A stretch of 10,002 bases of DNA from Bryobacteraceae bacterium. GTDB lineage: Bacteria; Acidobacteriota; Terriglobia; Bryobacterales; Bryobacteraceae. The notes under the pieces are model-generated. The model worked only from the letters and a program-made list of their open reading frames with translations. It made no database searches and was not told the origin of the DNA. Of this stretch, positions 1 to 6,644 are shown in pieces (the first letter of the stretch is position 1; each line of letters starts with the position of its first letter). The DNA lies in contig CANGVB010000080.1 of NCBI GenBank assembly GCA_947456995.1, positions 1-10,002 on the forward strand, in the 5' to 3' direction. The position numbers and the translations under genes are program-made.

Positions 1-1
1 A

Positions 2-853
2 CAGGACCCGCCGATGGTGCGCGAGTATCTGAGCATGGCGCTCTTTCGAAGGGCTGGCCTTGCTGCGCCGAGAGAAGTCTACATTCACATGTATGTGAAC
101 GGTGAAGACCTTGGGCTGCAACTGGCAATGGAGTTTATCGACAAGGTTTTTCTGAAGAGTGCGTTGAAGGAAGATTCGGGGGACCTGTATGAGTATTCCT
201 GGGTGGACGTATGGAATTGGAATCCGCGCGGGGACTTGGATTCGCACTATGCCCCTGAGCCTTTTGAGCTGAAGACAAACGAAAAAACCGCTCCGCTCTG
301 GCCGCTGCGCAAATTGACAGAATCGATTGCCAGCGCCGATACCTCGAACGTGAAGGAACAGCTCGAATCGCAGATCGACATCGATCTTCTGATCCGGCAT
401 CTGGCTGTTGAGGTTTTTCTGGCCGACATGGACGGCTTTTGCGGCGACGTTGGCACGAATAACTTTTACATTTACCGGCGCTCTGCCGACAATCGATTCC
501 AGGTTCTGCCCTGGGATAAGGATGCAACCTTTGTCGACTACGAGCGCGACATGTGGAAAGGCATTCCAGAAAACTCTCTGACTCGCAAGATCCTCGATCA
601 CCCAAGCTATCGCCGCCAGTTTCTCAGCGAATTAGGCAAGATTCTCAATCTAGTAGAGACTGATGGCAATTGGCTTGCGAGACTTGCCAGCGATACGCTG
701 ACACGAATCCGGCCATGGGCGAATGCCGATCCGGTGAAGAAATACTCGAATGAGGTTTTTGAACAGAGCGCTACGGATCTTCAGTATTTTGTGGTGGAGC
801 GTGCTCGATTGCTTCGACTGGCCCTGGCGCGCGAGCTAGTGCTTTGGTACTGA
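2..853 (+). CDS. CotH-family (spore-coat-kinase-like) protein, 5' end missing
   Basis: The open frame runs in from the left edge; codons 2-13 (Q-D-P-P) are already family-like, so the ATG at 14 is probably internal. CotH proteins are atypical secreted kinases; in Bacillus CotH phosphorylates spore-coat proteins. Visible family features, numbered from the ATG at 14, are 'REYLSMALFRRAGLAAPR' (about 3-20), 'YVNGEDLGLQLAMEFIDKVFL' split over 27-47, 'NNFYIYR' (149-155) and 'VLPWDKDATF' (164-173). In the last, D168 and D170 match the family W-D-x-D metal/nucleotide-binding motif. The missing part should hold the signal peptide and N-terminal lobe. The stop at 851-853 is 67 bp before the phosphatase start on the same strand, so co-transcription is possible. 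Family assignment is fairly secure. Substrate and actual kinase activity are unknown; acidobacterial CotH proteins cannot be assumed to act on spores. Confidence 0.85.
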   Translation, partial: QDPPMVREYLSMALFRRAGLAAPREVYIHMYVNGEDLGLQLAMEFIDKVFLKSALKEDSGDLYEYSWVDVWNWNPRGDLDSHYAPEPFELKTNEKTAPLWPLRKLTESIASADTSNVKEQLESQIDIDLLIRHLAVEVFLADMDGFCGDVGTNNFYIYRRSADNRFQVLPWDKDATFVDYERDMWKGIPENSLTRKILDHPSYRRQFLSELGKILNLVETDGNWLARLASDTLTRIRPWANADPVKKYSNEVFEQSATDLQYFVVERARLLRLALARELVLWY

Positions 854-920
854 ATACGACTGAGGACCACAAGTACAAAAGCGGCTTGCTAAGGTGAAGA
901 CCTGTCTTATAGCCTAGGGC

Positions 921-2573
921 TTGGCCCTTAAGTTTTCTCGTCGGCAGCTTCTATTGACAGGTATGGTGAGTCCGCTCTGCTTGCGGGCGCGCGCAGGCGT
1001 TGACGGCCCGTGGTTGCAGGACGTGCAGGGCAATCGCGCATCGCTGTTGTGGACTGGCGGCAAGGACGACGGCATCCTGGTTTGGGAATCGGCCGGGCGA
1101 GGCAGGATTGAGGTTGTTGCGCAGCCGAGTCTGCTGCCTGATGGCAGAACCTTATGGAAGGCACGCCTTGAAGGGCTGGGGGCGGACGCGGAAGTACGCT
1201 TCTGGGTTGGCACGGCATCGGGTGGCACTGCATCGGGTGGCACTCCATCGGGTAGCACGGCATCGGGGAAATTCACCACACGATCGGGACAAACGGGACG
1301 ATTGCGATTTCTCGCCTTCGGTGACAGCGGTACGGGGAGTGAGGCGCAGTTGCAGCTTGCGGACCGGATGTCGCAAGAGGCGGCTGATCTGATGCTGCAC
1401 ACCGGCGACATTGCTTATCCGCTCTCGACGGACGAAGCGCTGGAAGAGTTCTATTTCAAGACCTATCGCGGGCTGATGAGCCGGATGCCGTTTTATCCCT
1501 GCCCGGGGAACCATGACTATGTGGATGACCTGGTTCCATACCGAAGATGGCATTCCCTGCCCGCCAGCCCTGGAGTAGTAGCAAAGGATCAGGGGCGTTA
1601 TTACGGTTTTGAAGCCCAGGGCGTGGAGTTTCTTTCACTCGATTCGAACGATCCGTTATGGGAAGGGCGTAATCTCCTGCCCTGGCTTGATGGGCGACTG
1701 GCTGCCAGCAGGGCGTTTTGGCGGATCGTATTTTTTCATCACCCTCCCTACACCTCGGGCAATCATGCCAAGGACGAAACCTGCCGGCTGGCGAGAGAGC
1801 AGCTGGCGCCGCGCCTTGAGGCAGCCAGAATCCCGCTGGTGCTGAACGGCCATGAGCACAGCTATCAGCGGATGCTTTCCGGGGCAACGAACTATGTGAT
1901 CAGTGGCGGCGGGGGCGGGGGGCTTTATGAGTCTGGCCCTCATGAAAAGCTGGTGCTTGGTGGCACCTGGCATCACTATCTGAGGGGAGCGATCGACGGC
2001 TGGCGGATGCAGCTGGAGGCGGTAGGGCTGGAGGGTGAGGTTCTGGACCGGCTGGAGATCGCGCCTGAGCCGACACTGCGCAGTGTGGTGAATGCCGCCA
2101 GCTTTCAGCCGAAGGTTGCGGCCGGGAGCCTTGTCTCGGTATTTGGCTATCACCTGAGTGCTGGGCAGCCGGGCTTGAAGCTGAGTTTGGATGGGCAGCA
2201 GGTGAATGTTATCGGGGCCTCGGGCGGGCAGTTGAATCTTTTGCTGCCGCAGAGATCTCCAGGGCGGGCAAGCCTGAGGGTAGAAACACCGAACGGGGCG
2301 GCATCGATTGAGTTTGAAATTGTGCCCGCGGCACCAGCATTGTTTCGAGACGCACAAGGCCGGCCTGTGTTGAGCAGGGCGGGGCTGAAGGCAGGGGACA
2401 GAGCGCGAGTCTACCTGACGGGCTCTGGCGGAAGGCGGGTGAGGCTTCGCGCGGGAAGAAACGATCTTGGGCTGTTTACGGCGCAACCGGTATTGACGCT
2501 GGCTGGGGTGGAAGAAGTTGAGCTGGTGCTGCCGGTTGGGTGGGAAGAACTGCAGGTGGAGGCAGGGGTTTAG
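921..2573 (+). CDS. Secreted purple-acid-phosphatase-like metallophosphoesterase with Solibacter-type C-terminal domain
   Basis: This 550-aa protein carries all five purple-acid-phosphatase blocks: G-D-S-G (134-137), G-D-I-A-Y (162-166), G-N-H-D (196-199), F-H-H-P-P (272-276) and N-G-H-E-H (309-313). The tyrosine of GDxxY is the charge-transfer ligand of true PAPs, so a dinuclear metal phosphomonoesterase acting outside the cytoplasm is expected. The N-terminus has a Tat-like S-R-R-Q-L-L motif (6-11), a hydrophobic stretch and a possible A-R-A cleavage site (23-25). A small PAP N-terminal-like beta region follows (about 28-120), interrupted by a GTASG repeat (97-116). The catalytic domain spans about 127-360 and a TIGR03437-like C-terminal domain about 387-545. 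The TTG start at 921 is chosen because an in-frame TAG lies at 915-917 and the next ATG (963) would lose the twin arginines. The AGGTGA at 891-896 is too distant for an ideal ribosome site. The substrate is unknown. Confidence 0.88.
   Translation: MALKFSRRQLLLTGMVSPLCLRARAGVDGPWLQDVQGNRASLLWTGGKDDGILVWESAGRGRIEVVAQPSLLPDGRTLWKARLEGLGADAEVRFWVGTASGGTASGGTPSGSTASGKFTTRSGQTGRLRFLAFGDSGTGSEAQLQLADRMSQEAADLMLHTGDIAYPLSTDEALEEFYFKTYRGLMSRMPFYPCPGNHDYVDDLVPYRRWHSLPASPGVVAKDQGRYYGFEAQGVEFLSLDSNDPLWEGRNLLPWLDGRLAASRAFWRIVFFHHPPYTSGNHAKDETCRLAREQLAPRLEAARIPLVLNGHEHSYQRMLSGATNYVISGGGGGGLYESGPHEKLVLGGTWHHYLRGAIDGWRMQLEAVGLEGEVLDRLEIAPEPTLRSVVNAASFQPKVAAGSLVSVFGYHLSAGQPGLKLSLDGQQVNVIGASGGQLNLLLPQRSPGRASLRVETPNGAASIEFEIVPAAPALFRDAQGRPVLSRAGLKAGDRARVYLTGSGGRRVRLRAGRNDLGLFTAQPVLTLAGVEEVELVLPVGWEELQVEAGV
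1209..1268 (+). repeat. In-frame 15-bp tandem repeat, four copies (GTASG)
   Basis: Four consecutive 15-nt units begin at 1209, 1224, 1239 and 1254. They differ by one to three bases and encode G-T-A-S-G, G-T-A-S-G, G-T-P-S-G and S-T-A-S-G (residues 97-116 of the phosphatase). The unit is a multiple of three, so copy-number change keeps the frame. It inserts a small, flexible Ser/Thr/Gly segment between the N-terminal beta region and the catalytic domain. Confidence 0.93.
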
Positions 2574-2582
2574 AGCGGGGCG

Positions 2583-2610
2583 GTGCCTGGCTTCAAGTGC
2601 CTGGCTTCAA
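2583..2610. repeat. Perfect 14-bp tandem duplication at the formyltransferase 3' end
   Basis: Two identical copies of gtgcctggcttcaa lie at 2583-2596 and 2597-2610. The unit is not a multiple of three. On the minus strand the second-read copy shifts the frame and creates the TGA at 2595-2593. With one copy removed, the reading frame would continue three residues (A-P-L) to a TAA at 2572-2570, overlapping the stop of the convergent phosphatase gene. Confidence 0.93.
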
Positions 2611-3465
2611 GTGTTGACTGAGGAGCGCTTCGAGAGTGCTTCGGTGGGTTGCCCATCTCGATTCGCTGGTGGCATTGGCGGGGAGGAATTGCTGTAGTAA
2701 TTTCGCGTAATCCGAGAGGTTGTAGAGCGGCAAGCTTTTTGCGCGGTAGTCTTCGGCGGTGGGAGGGCGGAAGTAGCGGAAGGCAGCGGGGTCTTGTGGG
2801 GTGAGGTCTGGACGGTGGCCGCGATCGATCCACTTTATCAATTCAAGAAGACTGTCTATGCCCAGACGGTAGAGGTCTGGGATGTAGGATTGGACCGCCC
2901 GGCCGGGTGTGGCGGCGAGACGCGAGATGGAATAGACGGGGCCGGTGTCGATTCCCCGGTCGAGTTGGTGTACGGTGCAGCCCAAAAGCGGCTCCTCATT
3001 CCAAAGCGCCCGTAGTGGGGCCAGGACTCCGGCGTAGCCAGGGAGGACGCCCGGATGGACGTTGAAAGCGCCGAGCCGGGCGAGGGCCAGGATGTGCGGT
3101 TTGAAGATCAGGCTGAAGCGGGCACTGAGGATGAGGTCTGGGGCCCAGGTGCTGAGCCGGCGGGTGCTGTCGGGGCCGTTGATGTCATATTCGCGCTCGA
3201 TAGAGATGCCGAATTTAGTGGCGAGTCTGTTGAAGGTGAGCCATTGGCCTGCGGTGCCTTCGCGATCGAGGGTGGGAAAGAAATGGTGGAGGGGATATTC
3301 GCGCTCGAGGAACTTTTCGGCGCGCAGTTCGGGGATCGAGTCTTCGCCGGTGCGGGCTTTGTCTGAGAGAAGGACTCGGATTTCGTGTTGGCGAAGCTCA
3401 GGCAGCAGGTAGTTGAGGATCACAGCGCCGAAGAGATCGTTCTTAGTGCAGAGCAGGAGCTTCAT
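2593..3465 (-). CDS. Formyltransferase-family protein, substrate unknown
   Basis: This 290-aa protein has the formyl-transfer catalytic triad seen in methionyl-tRNA formyltransferase and GART-like enzymes: N135 and H137 in 'AFNVHPG', and D173 in 'DRGIDTGPV'. The folate-loop equivalent 'VLPGYAG' (140-146) follows H137. The fold should transfer a formyl group from 10-formyltetrahydrofolate to an amine. The N-terminus (MKLLLCTKNDLFG) differs from that of canonical Fmt, and the C-terminal part (about 215-290) does not look like the Fmt tRNA-binding domain. It is therefore more likely a sugar-amine or other specialised formyltransferase, but the acceptor cannot be read from sequence. The ATG at 3465 lacks a clear Shine-Dalgarno. 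The gene lies 45 bp downstream of the broken toxin gene on the same strand. Its last codons are altered by a 14-bp duplication. Confidence 0.82.
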   Translation of the reverse strand: MKLLLCTKNDLFGAVILNYLLPELRQHEIRVLLSDKARTGEDSIPELRAEKFLEREYPLHHFFPTLDREGTAGQWLTFNRLATKFGISIEREYDINGPDSTRRLSTWAPDLILSARFSLIFKPHILALARLGAFNVHPGVLPGYAGVLAPLRALWNEEPLLGCTVHQLDRGIDTGPVYSISRLAATPGRAVQSYIPDLYRLGIDSLLELIKWIDRGHRPDLTPQDPAAFRYFRPPTAEDYRAKSLPLYNLSDYAKLLQQFLPANATSESRWATHRSTLEALLSQHLKPGT

Positions 3466-3510
3466 GGTTGGTGGGGTGGATGCTTGAGGGTTGGCGGCTT
3501 TACTTTTCGC

Positions 3511-3971
3511 TCAGGAAATAGCTTCGTCTGGTCGCAATGGGTTGATGCCATCGTAGCGGGCGAAGTCTCGTGGGTTATACGTGAGAATCTGTGCAATGCC
3601 GTGCACCTGCATGGCTGCAGCAATTCGGGCGTCGTGAACTTGAATTCCGCTTACCTGATACTGAACGATCATCTGGCGCCACTTTGTGTAAACGAGAGGG
3701 GTATCGTGAAGGACGGTAAGAATGGGATCAAGCCTGTAGAGCCGATTCTCAGTCTCATTGGGTGTCAGGCCTCATTGGGTGTCAGGCCGAGTCCGTTCTT
3801 GTCCGCTGGACGGGTGCACACATTCCAGAATTCGGCGATATTCTGCGGGAGAACACACAGTGGTTCGTCTGCGGCAAGAAAGGATTTGATGGCCTTCAAG
3901 GAAGCCTCGCCCAAAGGATGCCCCTGTTGGATGCTGAAGATCAATACGTTGGTATCAACAAGGACGGCCAC
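3511..3971 (-). pseudogene. vapC: VapC-like PIN-domain toxin, frameshifted by a 17-bp tandem duplication
   Basis: From the GTG at 3971 the frame reads M-A-V-L-V-D-T-N and stops after 68 codons (TGA 3767-3765). This part holds D6 and E47 of the PIN active site. Deleting one copy of the 17-bp duplication (3754-3787) gives an uninterrupted 147-codon frame ending at the TGA 3513-3511: (461-17)/3 = 148 codons including stop. The restored part carries 'SGIQVHDARIAAAM' with D108 and 'LTYNPRDFARY' with D130, typical of VapC ribonucleases. The gene starts 3 nt after the antitoxin stop, the usual antitoxin-first order. In the sequence shown the toxin lacks half its acidic residues and is almost certainly inactive. 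No decay besides the duplication is visible, so the event is recent, reversible or an assembly artefact. Confidence 0.88.
3754..3787. repeat. Perfect 17-bp tandem duplication inside the toxin gene
   Basis: Two identical copies of ctcattgggtgtcaggc lie at 3754-3770 and 3771-3787. Because 17 is not a multiple of three, the second copy shifts the minus-strand toxin frame by +2 and brings in a TGA. Removal of either copy restores a full PIN domain. Confidence 0.96.
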
Positions 3972-3974
3972 TCA

Positions 3975-4268
3975 TCAGTCTCGCTGGTAGATCTTTTCGC
4001 GGCTGACGCTTTCGAGAGAAAGAGTGGGTAGATTTGCGGGAAAGCTATTGGCCCATGCCTCGAATGCAGCCGCTTTTTCGGAGCCGGTCAGCGCTGGCGC
4101 TGTGGTTGATTGGGTTGCAGGGCTTGGCTGTGAATCGAGGGCTTCGTTTTCGAGAAGGCGCTGGATGAAGGCTTCGAGCGACTGTCCGTGAGAGAGTGCG
4201 CGGGCAAGAAGCCGCTCTTCCAGTTCCGGTTTGATGTCTACACTTAAGGTCATCTTGGGGCTCTTCAT
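3975..4268 (-). CDS. vapB: VapB-like antitoxin (ribbon-helix-helix type)
   Basis: This 97-aa protein has an N-terminal 'MTLSVDIKPELEERLLARA' region (6-24) followed by a helix-rich segment to about residue 44. This resembles the beta-helix-helix of MetJ/Arc/CopG-type DNA-binding antitoxins. A Ser/Thr/Pro/Ala-rich linker (about 46-62) leads to a C-terminal segment (63-97) with 'FEAWANSFP' and 'ESVSREKIYQRD', a pattern seen in antitoxins that wrap the partner PIN toxin. It would neutralise the toxin and repress its own promoter. Its stop lies 3 nt before the toxin GTG. Start choice is uncertain: ATG 4268 gives the full frame, while ATG 4253 (M6) begins exactly at the predicted beta strand. The antitoxin appears intact although its toxin is broken. 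Confidence 0.75.
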   Translation of the reverse strand: MKSPKMTLSVDIKPELEERLLARALSHGQSLEAFIQRLLENEALDSQPSPATQSTTAPALTGSEKAAAFEAWANSFPANLPTLSLESVSREKIYQRD

Positions 4269-4374
4269 TTTTAATGGTATCAGCCCGATTCCCCCCCTTG
4301 ATTGGCTAGTCCTATCGTGTGCGAGCCCATGCGCTTACAAGCGTTCAGCCCATCATCCTTATGAGAGTGGGGAG

Positions 4375-4403
4375 TTGACACAATGTGCCAAGGGCAATAT
4401 GGA
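4375..4403 (+). promoter_or_regulatory. Candidate promoter ahead of the GNAT gene
   Basis: A perfect TTGACA (4375-4380) is followed after exactly 17 nt by TATGGA (4398-4403), which matches TATAAT in only three positions. If used, transcription would start near 4410 and give the acetyltransferase (ATG 4592) a leader of about 180 nt. The strong -35 and correct spacing are in favour; the poor -10 is against. Confidence 0.28.
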
Positions 4404-4545
4404 TGGAGCCATGGTGAAGCAGTGGGAGATGGACTGGGATGAGGCTTTTTTGCAAGTGAAGGCCAAACTGGATCGGGGTGGGGGTGAGGTGTTTGAGGAA
4501 TTGCGCGAGAGGATCGAGGAGCGGCGGTTGGCGAAGGAAGGGTGA
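4399..4545 (+). CDS. Possible small charged protein, 48 aa, unknown function
   Basis: An ATG at 4399 follows an AAGGG (4390-4394) at plausible ribosome-site distance and opens a 48-codon frame. The product is acidic and basic with a helical look ('DWDEAFLQVKAKLD', 'VFEELRERIEERRLAKEG'). The same frame extends upstream to 4231, but that would overlap the antitoxin start and read non-protein-like sequence, so the short start is preferred. I do not recognise a family. It could equally be a remnant or chance ORF: a promoter-like TTGACA/TATGGA pair overlaps its start, and the two readings exclude each other. Confidence 0.35.
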   Translation: MDGAMVKQWEMDWDEAFLQVKAKLDRGGGEVFEELRERIEERRLAKEG

Positions 4546-4591
4546 GGCTGCGGGTGAGATTGCCGAGCTGCGCGACAATAACTGAAACACG

Positions 4592-5425
4592 ATGCACTCC
4601 ATTCGAAACATGACGGACGCAGACATTGCCGAGGTGGACGCGATATTGATGGCGGCACATCTGGTGCAGTCGAGCTATGCGACGATTCTGGCTCGTAACT
4701 TTCATCTGACGCCGGATTGCTGGTGGGTGCTGGAGCGGGAGGGCAAAACGATCGGGGTGGTGGGGGCGACTGATTTTGGACCCTTTGCCCACATTGGGCT
4801 GATGGCGATTCATCCGTCGGCGCAGAGTGGGGGCACGGGGTCGCTGCTGTTGCAGCATGCGCTCGATGAGCTAGACAAGCGCGGGTTTGAGTCGATTACG
4901 CTTTATTCGACCGATGCGGGGCTGGGCTTTTATCCACGGCACGGCTTTGTGTGGCAGGGCATCAGTACGGAGTGGCAATTGCGGAAGCGGAAGGCGCACA
5001 GCCGGGATTACAGGGTGAGTGTGTGTGCGGATTTTGCGCGGATTGTGGCAGTGGATCGTGGAGTGTTCGGTGGGGAGCGAGGGGCGCTGCTTGCGGCGCT
5101 GGAGGGGGAAGCGCCGGGGCGGATGCTGATTGCTGAAGATGCAGAAGGGGCGATTGTGGGTTTTGTGGTGGCGCAGCCGAAGGTGCTGGGGCCGTTTATG
5201 GCGTTGTCCCGGCAGGCGGCGGCGGATTTGCTCGATGCGGCGCTGGATTTCGAGTTTGACGGGGCACCGAGGGTGGCGCTGCCGGATGCGCATGCCGATG
5301 CGGAAAGTCTGATGGCTGAGGCGGGCTTTGTGCCGGTAAGGACTTCGCGCTACTTCATACGCGGGAAAGCGCCGCGGCAAAGGCGGGATCTGATGTACGG
5401 GCAGGCGGCGTATTCGCTGGGTTAA
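4592..5425 (+). CDS. GNAT acetyltransferase with two domains
   Basis: This 277-aa protein begins with a GNAT domain (about 1-130): 'NMTDADIAEVDAI' opening strand and helix, then acetyl-CoA motif A 'MAIHPSAQSGGTGSLLLQHA' (71-90) with Q-S-G-G-T-G as the pyrophosphate loop, and 'GLGFYPRHGF' (110-119) as motif B. Residues about 145-277 form a second region ('FARIVAVDRGVFGGERGALL', '...GRMLIAEDAEGAIVGFVVAQ') resembling the C-terminal YitH-type acetyltransferase domain (Acetyltransf_18). It should transfer an acetyl group from acetyl-CoA to an amine; the substrate is unknown. The gene is flanked by convergent or doubtful genes and probably transcribed alone. Its TAA (5423-5425) overlaps the stop of the convergent PIN-TRAM gene. 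ATG 4592 is used; ATG 4610 (M7) is also possible, and neither has a clear Shine-Dalgarno. Confidence 0.85.
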   Translation: MHSIRNMTDADIAEVDAILMAAHLVQSSYATILARNFHLTPDCWWVLEREGKTIGVVGATDFGPFAHIGLMAIHPSAQSGGTGSLLLQHALDELDKRGFESITLYSTDAGLGFYPRHGFVWQGISTEWQLRKRKAHSRDYRVSVCADFARIVAVDRGVFGGERGALLAALEGEAPGRMLIAEDAEGAIVGFVVAQPKVLGPFMALSRQAAADLLDAALDFEFDGAPRVALPDAHADAESLMAEAGFVPVRTSRYFIRGKAPRQRRDLMYGQAAYSLG

Positions 5426-6495
5426 TCGCCAGCGCGGGCGGCGGCTTCGGCGCTGAGGGCGGCTTCTTTGGCGTTGCCCTTGTTGTCGTGGACGGCATGG
5501 ACACGATCATCAAAGCGGCCGAAGATCATCTTGCCGGCGGTGGTTTGCAGGACGCTGGTAACGGCGATATCGATGGTTTTTGAGATCATGCGTCGCGCGT
5601 TATCGACCACTACCATGGTGCCGTCGTCGAGGTAAGCTACGCCCTGGCTGTGCTCTTTTCCTTCTTTGAGGATGAAGACGCGCATGAGTTCTCCGGGGAG
5701 AACGACGGGGCGCATGGCGTTGGCGAGCTCGTTGATGTTGAGCACCTGAACGCCGTGGAGCTGGGCGACTTTGTTGAGATTGAAGTCGTTGGTGAGGATC
5801 TTGCAATCGTACATTTTGGCCAGTTCGATGAGCTTGAGGTCGACTTCCTTGACGTTGGGGAAATCGTCTTCGACGATCTGGATGTTGACCTTGGTCATTT
5901 TCTGGATGCGCTGGAGGACGTCAAGGCCGCGGCGGCCGCGGTTGCGTTTGAGGGAGTCGCTCGAATCGGCAACCATTTGCAACTCGCGCAGTACGAATTG
6001 GGGGATGACCATCACTCCATCGAGGAAGCCGGTTTCGAGGACGTCGGCGATGCGGCCATCGATGATGACACTGGTGTCGATGATCTTGAAGGAGGAGCCT
6101 TTTTGGGCATTTTCGCCGCCAAAGATGCCGCCGAGGGCAGAGAGATTGAGAAGGTCACCTTTGGTAGCACCAAGAATCAGGCCGACATAGCCCATGAGCA
6201 AAAGCGTGGTGAGCTGGAGGAAAGGAATGGTGGAGGATGAGTCAGTGATGGACTGGCGGAGGATCAGAGAGATCATCAGGGCGCCGAAGATGCCTAGGAT
6301 CGAGCCAATCGCTGCACCGATCAATCGTTTGAGGCTGACGTCTTTGAGACGCATTTCAAAGACGACGACGGCAGAGCCAAAGAATAGCCCGAGGCCTGCG
6401 GCCAGCGGGGCATCGAGTTGGAAGGGGCGGAGGAACCAGGCGCAAACGGCCAGGAGGGAAACGAAGAGGGCGCGGATAAGGAAGAGGTCGAGCAT
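5422..6495 (-). CDS. Membrane-anchored PIN-TRAM domain protein (YacL-like)
   Basis: This 357-aa protein has four predicted transmembrane segments (about 3-23, 31-48, 56-78, 92-110), a PIN domain (about 136-258) and a TRAM-like domain (about 263-325) with a charged Ala-rich tail. Acidic PIN residues are visible: D140 in 'KIIDTSVIIDGRI', E171 in 'VLRELQ', D219 in 'EVDLKLIELA' and D237 in 'LTNDFNL'. The architecture matches Bacillus YacL-type proteins, presumed membrane-associated RNases with a TRAM RNA-binding fold; their targets are poorly known. The ATG at 6495 is preferred. The frame opens further upstream from a TTG at 6543, but those 16 residues are not membrane-like and lie directly against the terminator hairpin. 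Its stop (TAA, 5424-5422) overlaps the convergent acetyltransferase stop. Confidence 0.9.
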   Translation of the reverse strand: MLDLFLIRALFVSLLAVCAWFLRPFQLDAPLAAGLGLFFGSAVVVFEMRLKDVSLKRLIGAAIGSILGIFGALMISLILRQSITDSSSTIPFLQLTTLLLMGYVGLILGATKGDLLNLSALGGIFGGENAQKGSSFKIIDTSVIIDGRIADVLETGFLDGVMVIPQFVLRELQMVADSSDSLKRNRGRRGLDVLQRIQKMTKVNIQIVEDDFPNVKEVDLKLIELAKMYDCKILTNDFNLNKVAQLHGVQVLNINELANAMRPVVLPGELMRVFILKEGKEHSQGVAYLDDGTMVVVDNARRMISKTIDIAVTSVLQTTAGKMIFGRFDDRVHAVHDNKGNAKEAALSAEAAARAGD

Positions 6496-6547
6496 GAAAT
6501 TTACCCAGCCGGTGGACCTATGGCGAATCCCTCCGAATGCCAAAAGT

Positions 6548-6582
6548 CAAAACCCGGTGCCTAATTTTAGCACCGGGTTTTG
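6548..6582. terminator. Intrinsic terminator hairpin between the RRM and PIN-TRAM genes
   Basis: A perfect 13-bp inverted repeat (caaaacccggtgc at 6548-6560, gcaccgggttttg at 6570-6582) encloses a 9-nt AT-rich loop. Reading the minus strand, the stem ends in GGGTTTTG followed by ACTTTTGG, giving an interrupted U-tract. It should end transcription of the RRM gene (stop at 6645) before the PIN-TRAM gene. The symmetric A/T flanks would also allow function on the plus strand. Confidence 0.82.
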
Positions 6583-6644
6583 AAATGTAAAGACTGAGCG
6601 AATTTGCGAGACGCGAAAAATAGATTCGAGAGAATCGCTGGGGG

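Noticed and set aside
891..902. Small hairpin aggtgaagacct ahead of the phosphatase, possibly hiding its ribosome site
   Set aside because: The stem is 4 bp, and the AGGTGA is about 24 nt from the TTG start, so it may not be the ribosome site at all.
1209..1268. CRISPR-like array
   Set aside because: The units are 15 bp, directly abutting without spacers and in-frame within a coding region; this is a protein repeat.
1656..2486. A 276-codon minus-strand open frame inside the phosphatase gene
   Set aside because: It is antisense to a strongly supported gene, is rich in Arg/Pro/Gln as expected from a shadow frame, and shows no domain.
4332..4343. Palindrome cgcttacaagcg upstream of the antitoxin gene, a possible VapB operator
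   Set aside because: The arms are only 5 bp and no second copy or clear promoter was seen next to it; too weak to call.
4231..4398. Upstream extension of the 48-codon small ORF
   Set aside because: It would overlap the antitoxin start region and reads promoter-like intergenic sequence.
5650..6240. A 196-codon plus-strand frame rich in Asp, Glu and Val
   Set aside because: It lies wholly antisense to the PIN-TRAM gene, whose motifs are clear; the acidic composition is the complement of that gene's codons.
6496..6543. TTG start giving the PIN-TRAM protein 16 extra residues
   Set aside because: The extra residues precede the first membrane segment without resembling the family, and the start would abut the terminator hairpin; ATG 6495 fits better.
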